The notes beneath the pieces were generated by a model that worked only from the letters and a program-made list of their open reading frames with translations, did no database searches and was not told where the DNA came from. This document shows, one piece after another, positions 29,953 to 42,773 of a stretch of DNA of 64,000 nt. The DNA lies in the NCBI GenBank assembly GCA_946122785.1, contig CAMGYJ010000006.1, positions 51,852,066-51,916,065 of the forward strand. Reading direction: 5' to 3'. Within the stretch, counting starts at the first letter, position 1. Every line of letters starts with the position of its first letter. Made by a program: the position numbers and the translations under genes. The stretch comes from Linum tenue. Lineage: Eukaryota; Streptophyta; Magnoliopsida; Malpighiales; Linaceae.

Positions 29953-31761
29953 TGACTCGCACGAAACTACACCACAAATTAATCCCGACTAAAGCCCAAG
30001 TTTTTAAACTCTAGCCGGGTGCAGTATAGAGCAAGTATTTAAATTATCATCCCGGGTCGGTCCATGTACCCCTACTTCAATCGCTTAGGTTGTTATCTAG
30101 CAAGCAACTTTAGGGGTTATGTTTATTGGAACTACAAACTAACCAAGCAAAAAAAAAGTAAATAAAGGAAAACTCTAACTAAGGGAGCTTCACCCAGGAG
30201 TTGCTTCCCCCTAACTGGCTACCATGACTCGTTGGATTGAATGGAGTCGTGCGGTGTAGGTGGTTGTGAATCGCAGGGGTGAGCAACTAGTGATCGATTT
30301 GTCACGGAATCAAATCACTAGCGATCGATTTGTCACGGGATCGATCCACTCAACAGATCTAGGGGAACCACTAGGAGGAGCAACTAGTGATCCATTTTTC
30401 ACGGGATGGATTCACTGGAGGTCAATTTGTCACGGGATCGATCCTCTAACTTAGTCACTAGTGGTTGCCTAGGTCTTTCCCTCAAACTGGAGTTTGAGCG
30501 GCTTAATAGCAACCAACCTAGATGCAAACTGGTAACCACGAACCGCAGAGGGATGAATATGTGGTCGGAGACCACAATCTCAACTGCTAAACCGAGGTAA
30601 GCATGAAAGCCCGTGTCACTCGACCCTTTCGGTTTAGACAATCGGTAGTTGACTTACTCCCTCACTCAACTCTAAGGTCGGACGGCTTAATCGCGATTAA
30701 CCGACTTGCTTAACTTAATAGTGAGGGTTGCCCTAACTTAACCTAGTTTAGGTGGCTTAGAAAGCGGAAGGAAAACCAACTCGATTGAGTCTCCCTTGAA
30801 AGGGGGATTTTCCTCTCTAAGCTAGGCTAAGGTGGCTAATTAGATTGCTAGCACCAACATGCACAAACCTAAGGGTGCTAAGCACAATTATGCACAACCC
30901 TTAGATTGCTAAGAACGAGCATGCACACTCACCATGAAAACACCTCTAATACTCAAATTGATACAAACCCACACTTAATCATTCAATCTAAACAAGTAAT
31001 TACAAAGTATTAGTTAGGGATCTACAACACCTAAGAGAAAAGAGTGAGTTTCTAGAGAGAGAGAGGGATTACAAATTGAGCTCAAGATCTTCTTCTTCTT
31101 CTTCTAGGCTTGAATATTCCACCCAAGCCTCCAATGATGCTCCAAGATCACTCTAGCACGCTCTCTCTCTCTCTCTCACTAGAACTCCCCTTTGGTGTTT
31201 TGGTTGAAACCCTAGAGGATGAAAGTGTTTTTTCTCCAAAAACCAGCTCCTCTCTCTCTCCCCCCGCTGTTGTTTTCATATTTGCCCGAAAGTGACCAGT
31301 TCACCGACGCGTTGGCAAGTTCGCAGCCGTGAACACCTAAACGCGTCCGTAAACTCAGCATCGTCCAAAACGCACCGCTTCACTATCCTGGGTTCACAGT
31401 CAATGGCCACAGTTCACAGTCTTAGAGACCGTGAACTGCCTTGTCGTCAGTAACTTCAGGAACCTCGTTGGACGCCTTGATGTTCACGGTTTGTGGTCGA
31501 AGTTCACTGTCTTAGGAGACCATGAACTGCCTCATCCGGTCGTGAACTGCGGCTTTGACTTCAGACTTTCTTCGGTTTTTGCGCTTTTTGACATCCAAAT
31601 ATCCCAAAACTCGTCCTCGACCCTTCCACACATGCTAGGACCTGAAATGTATCAAAATAAGCACAAACTAGCGTCAAATATGTCGAGGAACGATGAAATA
31701 CTAAGCTAAACGACTAGTCATATAGAAAGTGTCAAGCATATCAAGGCAAAGCATCTTAACA
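29953..31761 (-). repeat. 1.8 kb LTR of a Tat/Athila-like element, antisense
   Basis: On plus it begins TGACTCGCAC, like the LTR at 9691, and ends CATCTTAACA beside CATTCCCACACC, a polypurine tract on minus. It has CCGTGAAC/GTTCACGG words at about 31320-31560 and the shared CTAGGACCTGAAATGTATCA block. The block at 30185 (GGGAGCTTCACCCAGGAG) recurs at 56790. Only one LTR of this element was located. Confidence 0.72.
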
Positions 31762-32631
31762 CATTCCCACACCATACTTTAAAATGTACATTATCCTCAA
31801 TAGACTAAAAGATAGTGACTCGTGGCAAAGCATCATCACACCTCTTGAAGAGCAGGAGTGGTGCATCTTTGGGAAGGCATCACGATCAATAATAGCTTCT
31901 AATAGACCATCGTACCACTCTAGGATGGATGCTTCATAACTTCGAGCTTCTTTGCTAATGGGACATCATCCATGTTCTCTTCTCTCCGTACCAGTGATGT
32001 TATCTTCAAGGGGCGTGGCACCCTTCTTGCTCCTTTCCTTCCTCGCTTATGGCGTGGGTGCCCTCCTCGTCACTCATTGCTTGACGAATCCTTCTTTGGC
32101 CTTCACCATCATTTATGGATGGGTCTTGATCTTCTAGGCTCATATATTGCTTGGAGCTTCGTGTGGTGGTGTGAAGAATTAAAGAGGGGGAGCTTCCTCT
32201 ATTTATAGGGAGAGGTGGTCTAGCAACGGGTGGAACTGCTGCCCTTTTTCTTGCGGGAATCGTACTCTTTGAGTCATAGTATGTGAAGGAAAAGGAGTGT
32301 CAACGTTGTTTGGTGCAAGCCTTTGGGTCGACGCGCATTAGATACTATGGCCTAGTTGGACATTTAAAAGGTGTGTGTTGGGCTGAGGTATTCAAGCAGC
32401 AGGTAGGGCCGTCATTTGTCCAACTTCCTTTTTGTTCTTTGGTGTATGTTCGTGTTGTATCTTCATATTAGGCCTAGGAAAACAGTAAAATTAATTTTTG
32501 AGATCAGTTTTTTTCAAAAAGAAATAAAACAAGAGAAATAAATCAATTCAATGCAAAGAAAATTCTTGGGCTGCCTCTCAATAACGCTCTTTCTTTTACA
32601 CCTTCGAGATAGACATACTCCCTTATTTTAG
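31762..32631 (-). other. 3' non-coding region of the antisense Tat-like element
   Basis: ACATTATCCTCAATAGAC follows the polypurine tract directly. A second TATA-like CTATTTATAG lies at 32199-32208, and a degraded GGGAGGCAACCC palindrome at 32565-32585. No intact gene. Confidence 0.5.
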
Positions 32632-32757
32632 TTGGGTTTGACAAAGGAAAGATCCTCCACGAAGGTGATTGGTTGTTGGTGGTAGTAGGGTTTGAAATGT
32701 TGACCATTTACGTGGAAGATGTTGTCTTGATGGTCATAAAGATCCACGACACCATAT
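32632..32757 (-). pseudogene. Ty3-type pol C-terminal fragment
   Basis: The minus strand codes VVDLYDHQDNIFHVNGQHFKP and then YYHQQPITFVEDLSF. The VNGQ-x-(L/F)KPY motif closes the integrase of Tat/Athila-like polyproteins. Sequence further right is decayed. It places this region as the end of pol of the element whose LTR is 29953-31761. Confidence 0.65.
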
Positions 32758-34004
32758 TGATTGACTTGGTGATAAGTGTATGGTCATGTCCATCAAGATT
32801 TGACCTTTCGGGGTATTATCTCAATCTTGAATTGAACAACAATATTTGATCTCCATGTTTTAAATCATTTCTAAGCATTTTTGCGTCATGGAATATTTTG
32901 ACTTTTTTTATATTTTTGAATTTCATATGCATGAAGCCTGAATTCCTCGAGTTCCTATAGTTGGTATTTTCTTTCTTCTCCTCCTAGGGACAGGTCAAGA
33001 TTCAGCTCCTTGGTAGCCCAGACCAATAAGCCCTATGCTACAACTACACTGAAATATGACAAGCTTTTCCGTACACTATGAGATATGGTGATGTCCCTAT
33101 GCGGTATGCAGTTCTATAGTCTTATGTAGTAAACAAGTGATAATCGTAGATATGCCTAAGATAATATTCCACGAGGTTTTATGATGGTGGCTACACAAAA
33201 CTATATTCTCAATTGAATAATAGAAACTAAAAACGATGGATTGAGGTTCCCTGAGTATTTCGAGTAAGCCGCAAACAAAATCAAATAGTAAAAAAAGGTA
33301 AGAAAGATTAAAACAAGTAAGAGACAATAGTTTAGGAAGTATCATCTAGATAAGCATGCCTACTTTATCATTGATAAGATTCCCATATGCATGTATGCTA
33401 TGGTATCACCCTATCCCTTCCACTAAGGCCAACCTACCCAAGCTTTCGCCACATGTGATAGGAATTTAACTAGCTAATGTGTGCTTTCGCTTCATGTCAC
33501 CAACTAATTAACGAAGAGTATGAATGTAAGGTTAGCACATCGTTTAGTGTTGGCCTCTTGAGAAATAATGATGGTCTATGATATTGGGGATCTTCAAGCA
33601 TCAAACATTACCACCATTGGAGCCTAGAGGGTTTCACTTCCCCTCCATACTCGCCTAATAATGATGCCTACTACACAAGAGTAGTATTCTATCACTCATA
33701 ATAGTAGTATAATCAATACACATTGTAATGCACCATAGAAAGATAAAGAACATAAAAGGACTAGACAATCGATGCTATGAACAGACCATCAATGCTCTAG
33801 GGTATCTCATTATTACATCGCAGAAAAAAATACATGACATATCATAGAATCAACATCCTAAACAACATGAGGTTTAGCTAGCCAAGCGAGAATGGGGAGA
33901 AATCATCGATGGTAGAATCATTCTCTCCTCAGTCCGACAGAGTTTCAGTTGATTCTGAGTGTAAACGTTAGTTCCTAACTGAAGTCTAAGAACCTATTTA
34001 TAGT

Positions 34005-34041
<37 letters not shown>

Positions 34042-34480
34042 AACTGTGTTTTTCCTCCTAAACTCGACCAGCAGCTTCCTAACACCTTTAGGACCCAGAT
34101 TCTCTGTCTTAGGGCCAAAGTAATACCTTCCGGACCTCCAATTTAGCTTGGTGCTTAAGTGGCGGCGGTAGGCACCAACGCAGGTTTCCTTCGTGGGATG
34201 GAGTCCTTGGCTCGCAAGCAACCTGTTCTGAACATTTCCTCTAGATTTACCTGGTTTGCTTGGTTGGCAGTTGGACCCGTTGTTGGGCTACAACTAGTAC
34301 TTCATTTTGCTCGGGTCGATTCTTCCTCCTTTGGACTCCTCTTAGGCTCCATTCATGGTTCCTAGTAGTCTTCTCCGTCATTGTATCTCGTCTTTATCAT
34401 GAAAGCTCTCTTCTCTTCATAGTTGTTCTGCTAGATTTATCCAACGCTTGATCCAAATCTTATTAGGTTGTTTTGTAACT
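32758..34480 (-). mobile_element. LTR-element debris with a minus-strand promoter
   Basis: No gene is recognised. CTATTTATAG at 33994-34003 (CTATAAATAG on minus) and a (GA)n run follow sequence of LTR type. The ends could not be paired. Confidence 0.35.
34008..34039. repeat. (GA)n microsatellite
   Basis: About sixteen GA units lie just downstream, on plus, of the TATA-like CTATTTATAG. Confidence 0.9.
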
Positions 34481-35022
34481 TGAATAACCGTAAAAAGCAT
34501 ACAATAAGACATCAAAGAGTACAAAAATCACAATATTAGTCTATTAAATATTCATTGGTCAATTTTTTTATTTTTTAAGTATGAAATACAAGAGCAAGTA
34601 CTAAAGATTCATTGATAAAAGAGGAAAATGTATCAAAATATGAGAATGATAAATACTATAAATAGAGTATTATCAGGTTCCACCATTCCCATTCTTTCCT
34701 TTACATATTGCTCCCTTTAATGACCATTTGTCCTTCATTTTTTTTTAAAATATTACCCCTTGTCGTTGATATCTCCTACACTTATTCTATATATCCAAGT
34801 TAATTCATGCTAAATCGACCAGGCCATTAACACTTCAGTCACTTGCTTGACCGGGCCATCGGAAAGACCTTGACCTTTATAATACCACTCCTACTGTTAA
34901 TGAGAACACACAATTCCCATAATCTACAGCATGATGGTTCTTGCGAATTGGGATGATCATGATTATGGTTTGAGTCTTAAAAAGTGGAACAGTAAAAATG
35001 GTTGTTTGAGGTAAAAAGAAGG

Positions 35023-35130
35023 GTAAATATAATATATTAGCCACAACTTTTTAAGTGTTCAAATTATTAGCCATAATTATCGAAATACAAATTATTAGCC
35101 AATCATTAAGTCTCCTTAAACAATTAAGTT
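35023..35130 (+). repeat. Lone MULE terminal repeat similar to the 474 element
   Basis: AAGGGTAAATATAATATATTAGCCAC with three TAGCCA words is close to the start of the element at 474 (GGGTAAATACAATTTAATAGCCA). No inverted partner was found nearby. The rest of 34480-35660 has no recognised gene. Confidence 0.5.
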
Positions 35131-35879
35131 AGATGATGATGATTTGGCAGATGTTATAATAAGGTGGAAGAATTATTTTGACGTGTCAGTATTTCCCCCC
35201 TGCTGCAGTTTGCGAGTCCAGGAGCCTAGTTCGCCCATACTCGCAAAAGAAAAGGACGAAGAGATGCTTTAGGCCTGGTTTCCCATTAATTCCTTAAGAC
35301 AAAACAAGTCACATGCAGGTTGCTAGTTTATATGCATCGTACTAGTTTTGCTTTTTTGTTTGTATTCTTTTTCCACGAATATTCATTTGTATTATCTTAG
35401 CTAAGTTGTGGGAAACAGCGAGTTAACAATCGGAAGGTTCCATTTTCATGTAATAATTACAAAGCGATATTGCTGTACGTAGATCGATCAATCAAACAAT
35501 CACAATACCTAGTGCTCTACTTCTCATCTCTATAGCCCAACCTAAGTATGTCAAACTGAAACTCGATGCAAAAGAATTTCAACACTTCACAATTAAAGTT
35601 CTGTATTGTAAGTTTGACGATACGATCGATGATAGAATCATATAAAGTAGTATCTTTTCACCGATTATTTTTGCGGACATATATTTGCCGCTAACTAAAA
35701 AAAATTAAATTTCAAAATTTAAAATTTGCCGCTAATAGTCTATAAATTCACCCTTGACAAAAAATCTAACCTCATCCTACCAATAAGGTTTCCGTCGCCG
35801 AGCACAGTGCCTCCATCGCTGGCACCATCCCTCCGTCGCCGACCACCATCCTGTCGTCGCCGACCAACAAAAACAGGTT

Positions 35880-36370
35880 AGCTTCTTTACCATTTATTTC
35901 GGCGAAGTTTTTCAATTTTCGGCAAGATATAACGGTGGCCAAAAGAAAACGGTCGCGGAAACGGGGTCGGGCCGAAGGATTTTCTAGTTATGGCCAGGAG
36001 CCAACCGAAAATACCTTTGGTCCGACCCTGCCATCGCAGCCATTTCCTTTCGGCTCAGCGTGATCGACGTAGGCAAAAAAAAAAAAATCCAATCTGGCTC
36101 CCGCGAGGCTAGGTCGGTTGGATTCCTCGGCTCCGACAAGGCTTAGCCGGCACGACCGACCTGATCTCGCCCGCTAGAAAAATTCTTTCCGGTGAGTACG
36201 AGGCTCAGGCGGTGATTCCCGGCGGCCGCGGCCAAGCCAGGACGAAGGAATCCGGTGGCCCGTGCGAGGCAGAGGCAAAGAAGTCTTTCGGCCCGGCGAC
36301 GTGTCAGCCGATGTTTCCTTTCTGCCTGGCCGCGTGCCGGCCATACGCGGCCATGGGATTTTTTTGGCGC
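35880..36370. repeat. Left subterminal GC-rich repeats of MULE copy B
   Basis: Words such as GGCCGAAGGATTTT, CCGAAAATACC and TTTCGGCCCGGCGAC alternate in both directions, as in copy A. The array is long (about 490 bases) and partly open in several frames, which are not genes. Confidence 0.65.
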
Positions 36371-36748
36371 ATTTTAAATATTAAATATTTAATTATATTA
36401 GTTAATTTTTTAATTCGTTAGTATTTATGAGCAGTTAATTATTGAGTTAAATTATTGAATGAGTGATTTAAAGAGTAGTGTTACATAATCATTTGTAGAA
36501 ATATTTAATGAATAATTCTTTAATATTTTAATGACCAGTTAATTATTTGATTATTTAATGATAAACAGTATCATTTATAGCTGAAAAGTAAAACTGCATC
36601 CCCTTTCAATTTTTCCTGCCCATAGATTGATTTTAGGAAGCTGATGTGGCAGGGTGTTAAGCGGGAAAAAAATAGAACTCCCCGCCAGATTGCAAAACTA
36701 AGAAACCGTCCACTACCCACCTTTTCTCCTGGTTTCCCACGTTATCAT

Positions 36749-37366
36749 TTAGTTTTCAATTAGTTTTCGTTTGGCTGAAATAAGCCCACCTTTTCTACTG
36801 GGTTCCCAAGTTATCCTTTCGCCTACCCGCAGGACAGGAGGAGAATCAGTTTCCATCGGAATAGTCTGGTAAGAGGGCGTCACGGTTTCGTGTTCAGCGG
36901 ATGAAGGCGCTGACGGCCGGCTGTTGCTGAGTTCATGGGAAGAGGGCCAGACGCTTTGGTGGTCAGCGACGGAAAGCAGTGACGGCCCGCTTCTGCTGGG
37001 ACTGGGGAGATCGCGTTTGGAGTGCAGCGACCGATCTCCGTGGTGAAGAGGTTGTCGACGATCGAGGCTTTCCCCTCCGGCGAGAAGTACAACTACTGCC
37101 GCCGCCACCACCGTCTCCCCCGCCGCCACGAACCCTGCTTCTTCTTTCTTCTCTGCTTCAGCCTCTAGAAAGTCGCTCCAAATCGCTCCAGCTACTCTTG
37201 AGGAGGCCCCCATCACTCTCAAGCCAGCGGTATTTCCTTCTTTCTTATTATTTCCAAGCTCATAATTGGTCTTTGTTTTATTATCTTTGTATGTGATTAT
37301 GCTGTAAATTTGGGAGAACTGGGTAATTATGCGGCGAACCCTTCTCCAGCCAACCGCCAATTCCAT
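36749..37366. other. GC-rich open frames at the Helitron 5' side
   Basis: A 205-residue frame on minus and a plus frame reading TTTAAATTVSPAATNPASS followed by GTATTT overlap here. The plus reading looks like an Ala/Ser-rich start of a plastid-targeted exon, possibly a captured host fragment or the leader of the Rep transcript. Neither is recognised. Confidence 0.25.
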
Positions 37367-39644
37367 GGGGAGGGATTAATTTTGTGTATCTTTGTTTCCC
37401 CTGGTTCTTGCAATCGGATTAGGTATCATTTCTGTTCTCCCTTTGTGGTTCTGAAGTAATATTACTTTGTTCTGTCAAGTGCCATTATCATTGATCGACG
37501 ACAAGGATAAATATAATTTGTAGAATTGTGTGGCGGAAGTGCTCCTTGCGTGTTGCAAGTAGCAAAAATTACTAGAGGTTCAATTACTTGAAAAACTTGA
37601 CTTTGATTGGGATCTTCATGTGCTTTAAGGGTGTACTGGCATTCTTTTCTGAGCCCAAAGAACTACCTTTCGCTGCTGTAATTTCTCATTGATGGTTTGG
37701 CTTCATTGAAGATTGTTTTTCAAGTTATATTTGCATGTATGATAATTTTATATGTGTGATTCAGGGATCATGTTAGAACTTGGATTATCTGAAGATTGAA
37801 TATTTGCATGTCCCTCATATAGTCGGATTTGAATTGAAGAACTATCCCATACGTGCCAAATACTACTATAGTCGGGCATGCATTTGTTGCTAGGATTTCT
37901 GAACCTCTATTTTTCTGTAGTTTAAATTCTCTACTAGCAGGGAACAAAGGATTAACAAACAATAAGAAAGAAAAACAGTAGCAGTGAAACCATGTTGCAA
38001 AGTCACAGCCTTGGTAAATTGTGTATGCGTGCTGGAGTCCAGGAATTATTCGAACTTCTAATTCAGTAGCATTTGATGCCCCAGAACGTGAAAATGAACA
38101 AAGTTCATTTGCTCTGTTGCAGCATGTGTCCTGCATGTTTTGTTGTGGTTGGTGTTGTTGGATTTGATAATGTTTTCTTTCTGATATTAATATGTTTGAG
38201 AGGGTCGAGTAGATATTGTTGCTATCGAGGTCAGGATATCTGCTTCTGATATGTTAGACTGCTCGCTTTAACTATTTGGAGTCCTAAGACTATGACACTC
38301 GAGAAATTGTTTCACCTGTAAGTATATTCAATCATCCAACTTTCGCAGATTTCTAAAGAGAGGTAAAGCTTCTTACTGGATATAATCTGAATATAGTATG
38401 TGCATAATATCTGCCTGAATCGATTAGAGATTTGATGGTAGAGAATTTGATCCCTTTCTTTGAATTTTCAATTTGGTGAACCCAGTTGGTGGATAAATTC
38501 CATTGTCACTTTCTTGCGAATCTAGAAGTTGGGTCCGTTTTCACCTTATAATAATTAAGAGGGTCTATTAGTTTTACTTATTCCAGTTGCCGTTCTTCTT
38601 CTCCAGATTCCTCATCCGTGGCAGTATTTGGTGAACTAGAAATATTGAATGGAGTCCTAAAAGGAGCTGAATAGTATTCTGTCAACTTAATTTCTAAAAT
38701 GAATCTTATGGGGGAATGCAGCGATGCTCACTTCTGGATTGGTATCTTATGTCACAGTCGACTGACCCTGAAGATTCTATTCACGTTCTACTTACAGGTT
38801 CCGATCTCACTTCAAGTTGTAAACAGAAGTTGGTATTGAGGTCGATTTAGATGGTATTGAGGATGACCCTGAGCATCAACGTTTGGTATGGAGGTTTCCT
38901 ATACAGAAATGCGATGGACATTGTAGGAAAATGTTCTGCAATTCCAAGTAATTTATCTTTCCCTAGCTTTTCATTTTTGGTTAAGGGCCTGGGGTGCTTA
39001 ATGATTACTAATGGCGGATTGGAAAAGAAAATCATGGTGGTAGTCGACTGTCATTTCCCATATTTTCAAATGTGGTTTAGGGTTCATAGGGTGATATGAC
39101 TAGAGGAATGGAATTGAGAATCATGTTGATGGTCTGTTTTGTGATTTAAATACATTTTGGGTGAATGGTTGACTTGGTAAACTCCATCGGCGTTTACACT
39201 CTTCTTCTTATCACTGCATAATTACAAGGTATACTCAACTTTGGTGGATTATTTATGTGTTTATGTTATGGGAAAATCATGAGTTCGGATGGACGAATCG
39301 AGTGTATTACATTTTTCATGATACGTTACCAAACACCAGGAGGGTAAGCTAATGTTAGAAATACTGAAACCTCGCTTCATTATAAGAGATTAGTTTATTC
39401 AATCACTATAGAAATCAAGACTTCATAGAGGATAAAGGACTGGTGTCTTTTCGTCCGGTTTTGATTTCGGTTTGAATCGGCTTTACTTTTTTGATTAAAT
39501 TTATAAGCCGCCTTCAACTTGGTTGGAGCATTTTGGATTTCTTCGACTGTTATGTTTGTGTGGTCTGTTGTATGTGTCATTAACTCGCACAAACTTATGA
39601 TTGGTGAGGAGTTCAGCTTCTGTTGTAACAATTAATTAATTTAT

Positions 39645-42600
39645 ATGAATGGCAGCTGCAAAGTTTATTGGAACGGGTGCATCATTTACCACAACCTCTA
39701 TTTCAGATTTTGTGAGGTTATTGCAGAATTAAATATGGATAGTGCAAATGTCATCCCATCTGCCCAACCACAGATTTATCGATCGTCTGTACCATGTGAG
39801 TGTCATGGTTTAGCACGAAACTGTTTCAATGCAAACTGACATTAATATTTTCTCTTGAATCTCATTTGTTTAAGGAAACGTCGAGCAGTTTTTATTCATC
39901 CTGAAGATTAGTACCAACGTTGTGTTTTATCTGCTGAAGAGGAAGAAATATTTGAGAGAGGTGTGTTCTCTGCGTTTTAATATTTCTAATTAGTTCATCT
40001 ATTCAATGAGTAATACATGGTTTTATACTTAAATTCTGCAGAAGAAGCTGCCTTACAATTCCAACTCTCTCAACTTCGGCGAATGCTATCCCACGCCCGT
40101 AAGAGAAGACATCGTATTTTGAAACAGAAGGTTCATAGGAGGGGCTTGCCTTTTGAACACCAAGGTTGTTGTTTGCTAAATTTTGTAGCAAGTCTTACAT
40201 ATTAGGCTATTTTGTATTGTTCACTCTTTATTTATTTATATATTAACTTATTTGTTTTGGTGTTGTTCATAGTTTGGGAGCCTCAGTTTAGATTTCTATT
40301 ACAAAAGCAAAGTCGATTACTTCGACGTATTCATCTGCATAGAAAGAGACGTGGCCGAAGTTTCTTTCCTACAGAAGTCAATCAAAGTATGTTGATTCTA
40401 ATGGGCACTGTTATACATGACATGGTTCATCTCTATTTTGGATCAGTTTTTGTACATTGGATATTTGTTTTAGTGTTCTGGTCAACATATTTTGTTCCCT
40501 ATTTTGGTCTTCAAACGTATAATGTACCCATTTATGTCATGTATATAATTTAGTGTTGTACGTTTCATGTGACCTTATGCAAATAGTGGATCGTTTTTAG
40601 ATGTTGATGTGTCAATGGCAAATTTGTGTGTTTTGAACAAACTTTGGTGTTTCCTGAAATTTGAGTTATTCTTACTTAACATGAGCAGTATACCAATCTA
40701 TCTTTCCTTGAGAACATTTGTTTTAATAATTGTGTTTACTGTAGCGCGAGTACATGGACTTGACAGTTTCTCAAACTCATTCAATTTATGAATTACTGTG
40801 ACAAAAATTTATTAATATTACGTATCTATTTCGCTAGGTCTTCCGTTGGTTGAATTTTTTGATATTGGTCCACCTTCATGTACGTGTCAACATTGTGGAG
40901 CAGTTATGTGGCGGTTCGAGAGTACTTTATCTACACGGAATGATGTGTTGCCTGCATTTCCTTTATGTTGCAAACATGGTAAAGTGAAATTGCCTCCCCG
41001 CAGAGATGTGCCCGAATTTCTTAAAACTCTACTTGAAGGGTATACACCATTAGCGCGTCACTTTCGTAGTAACATCAGAGCCTATAATGGGGTTTTTGCT
41101 TTATTTCTCTTGGAGGCAAAGTCAATCACTCTATTAATGATGGTCGTGGAGTTTATGTATATTCAATCGGTGGTCAGATTTATCATTGAATAGGATGTTT
41201 GGTTCCTGGTGATGGGGATAGTCCGAAATTTGCACAGCTTTACATTCACGATTCAGATAACGAGGTCCAGAATCGTATGGACTTTTACTCCACTGATCCT
41301 GCCAAGAATCCGTTGCGCTAGTGTATTGTTGAAGGCCTCCAGCATATGTTTGATGTCAATAATATCCTGGTACGTACATTTCGTTCTGCGCGAGATAGGA
41401 TACAAAACTCTGGTGTCCAGGAGCTTCAACTGAAACTATTGGCTAAGCGTGAAATTAATAGTAGAGAATATGATTTGCCCTCTGCGAATGAGATTGCAGC
41501 ATTGATTGTAGATGAAACAGGAGAGCAATCATTTTCTCCAGATATAATGGTTCAACAGAAGGTTTCAGAAATGGAAAGGATTAGCCTATACCATCCAAGT
41601 CTGATGGCATTACAATATCCAATTTTATTCCCATATGGCGAGGATGGGTGGCATCCCTGTATTAGCTATAGTCACAGTAGCTCTAATATCCGTGTTGGAG
41701 ATAAAATGATAACGCATTGTGATTTCTATGCATATCGTCTTCAAACCCGTCTCCATGAGTCGAATTCTCTGTTATTATCTGGTAAATTGTTTCAACAATA
41801 TATGGTGAATGCATTTGCGTTAATTGAGGCTGAACGCTTAGACTAGATGCGTACCCATCAGTCGAAGCTAAGAGAACACTACTACAAGGATTTGTTGAAT
41901 TCTTATTTGCGATTGGATAGTGATATCAAGCTTTCTAGGAAGCCAGTTATTTTAGCTCCTCACACACTGGTAGTCCAAGATACAAGTATGAAAATTTTCA
42001 GGATGCGATGGCTATTTGCAAGTGGATTGGTTATCCTGATTTGTTTATAACATTCACTTGCAATTCTAACTAGCCAGAGATACAGTTAATGGTTGATTTG
42101 ATTAGAAGGTACAATGGCAAAGATCCTGACCGGGCTGACATCACCGCCAGAGTTTTCAAAATCAAGCTTGATGAGTTTATGTTAGAGATTCGCGATAAAG
42201 AAATATTTGGGAAAATTAATGCATGTATGTGTGCTCATTCATTCGTTATTTATCTATTAATGTTGATCCATTACTCTCTTACCTCATTGAACTAATATTC
42301 ATTTTCCACTATTTGCATCTTGTTGTACAGATGTCAAAGCAATTGAATGGCAAAAGCGGGGTCTCCCTCATGCACACATATTGCTTTTTTTGTCCTCGGA
42401 GAATAAATTTCATGGTCCTGCGGCTATTGATTCCATAATTTGTGATGAAATTCCAGATCTTGATCTTGATCCTGAACTATATGCAGTTGTCACAAGTTCA
42501 ATGATGCATGGCCCGTATGGTACAGTACATCCTAATAATGTGTGCATGAAGAATGGGACATGTAGTAAGCATTACGCCAAGGAATACTCTTCTCAAACAA

Positions 42601-42773
42601 CTATTGATGAAACTGGGTTTGCTAAATATCGTCGGCGGAACAATGGTAAAGTTTTCAACTGTGGCGGGGTTGATCTGGATAATCGATGGGTTGTACCCTA
42701 CAATCGATATTTGTTACTACGATTTGGAGCGCATATCAATATTGAATTTTGTAACAAGACAAGGTGTGGCTGA
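39645..42773 (+). pseudogene. Helitron Rep (HUH endonuclease) gene, truncated
   Basis: Exon-like blocks give the usual N-terminal parts: HRKRRGRS, FFDIGPPSCTCQHCGAVMWRFE, LPPRRDVPEFLKTLLEGYT and NIRAYNGVFAL. They continue with REINSREYDLPSANEIAALI, SLMALQYPILFPYGEDGWHP, LFQQYMVNAFALIEAERLD (stop) and the HUH motif RGLPHAHILLF, with its two His codons at 42369-42371 and 42375-42377. The last part (MMHGPYGTVHPNNVCM, HINIEFCNKTR) ends in a stop just before the expected catalytic Tyr region. No helicase follows. HUH Rep proteins nick and join DNA for rolling-circle transposition. Several stops and frame changes show decay. Confidence 0.8.

Noticed and set aside
31110..31300. Open frames in the LTR at 29953-31761 as genes
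   Set aside because: CT-rich leader sequence of the LTR with short frames on both strands; no domain, and they align with non-coding parts of other LTRs.
36749..37366. 205-residue minus frame as a host gene
   Set aside because: No recognised domain, low-complexity Ala/Val/Ser content, and overlapping plus frames. It lies inside the Helitron, so it is kept only as an unclear feature.
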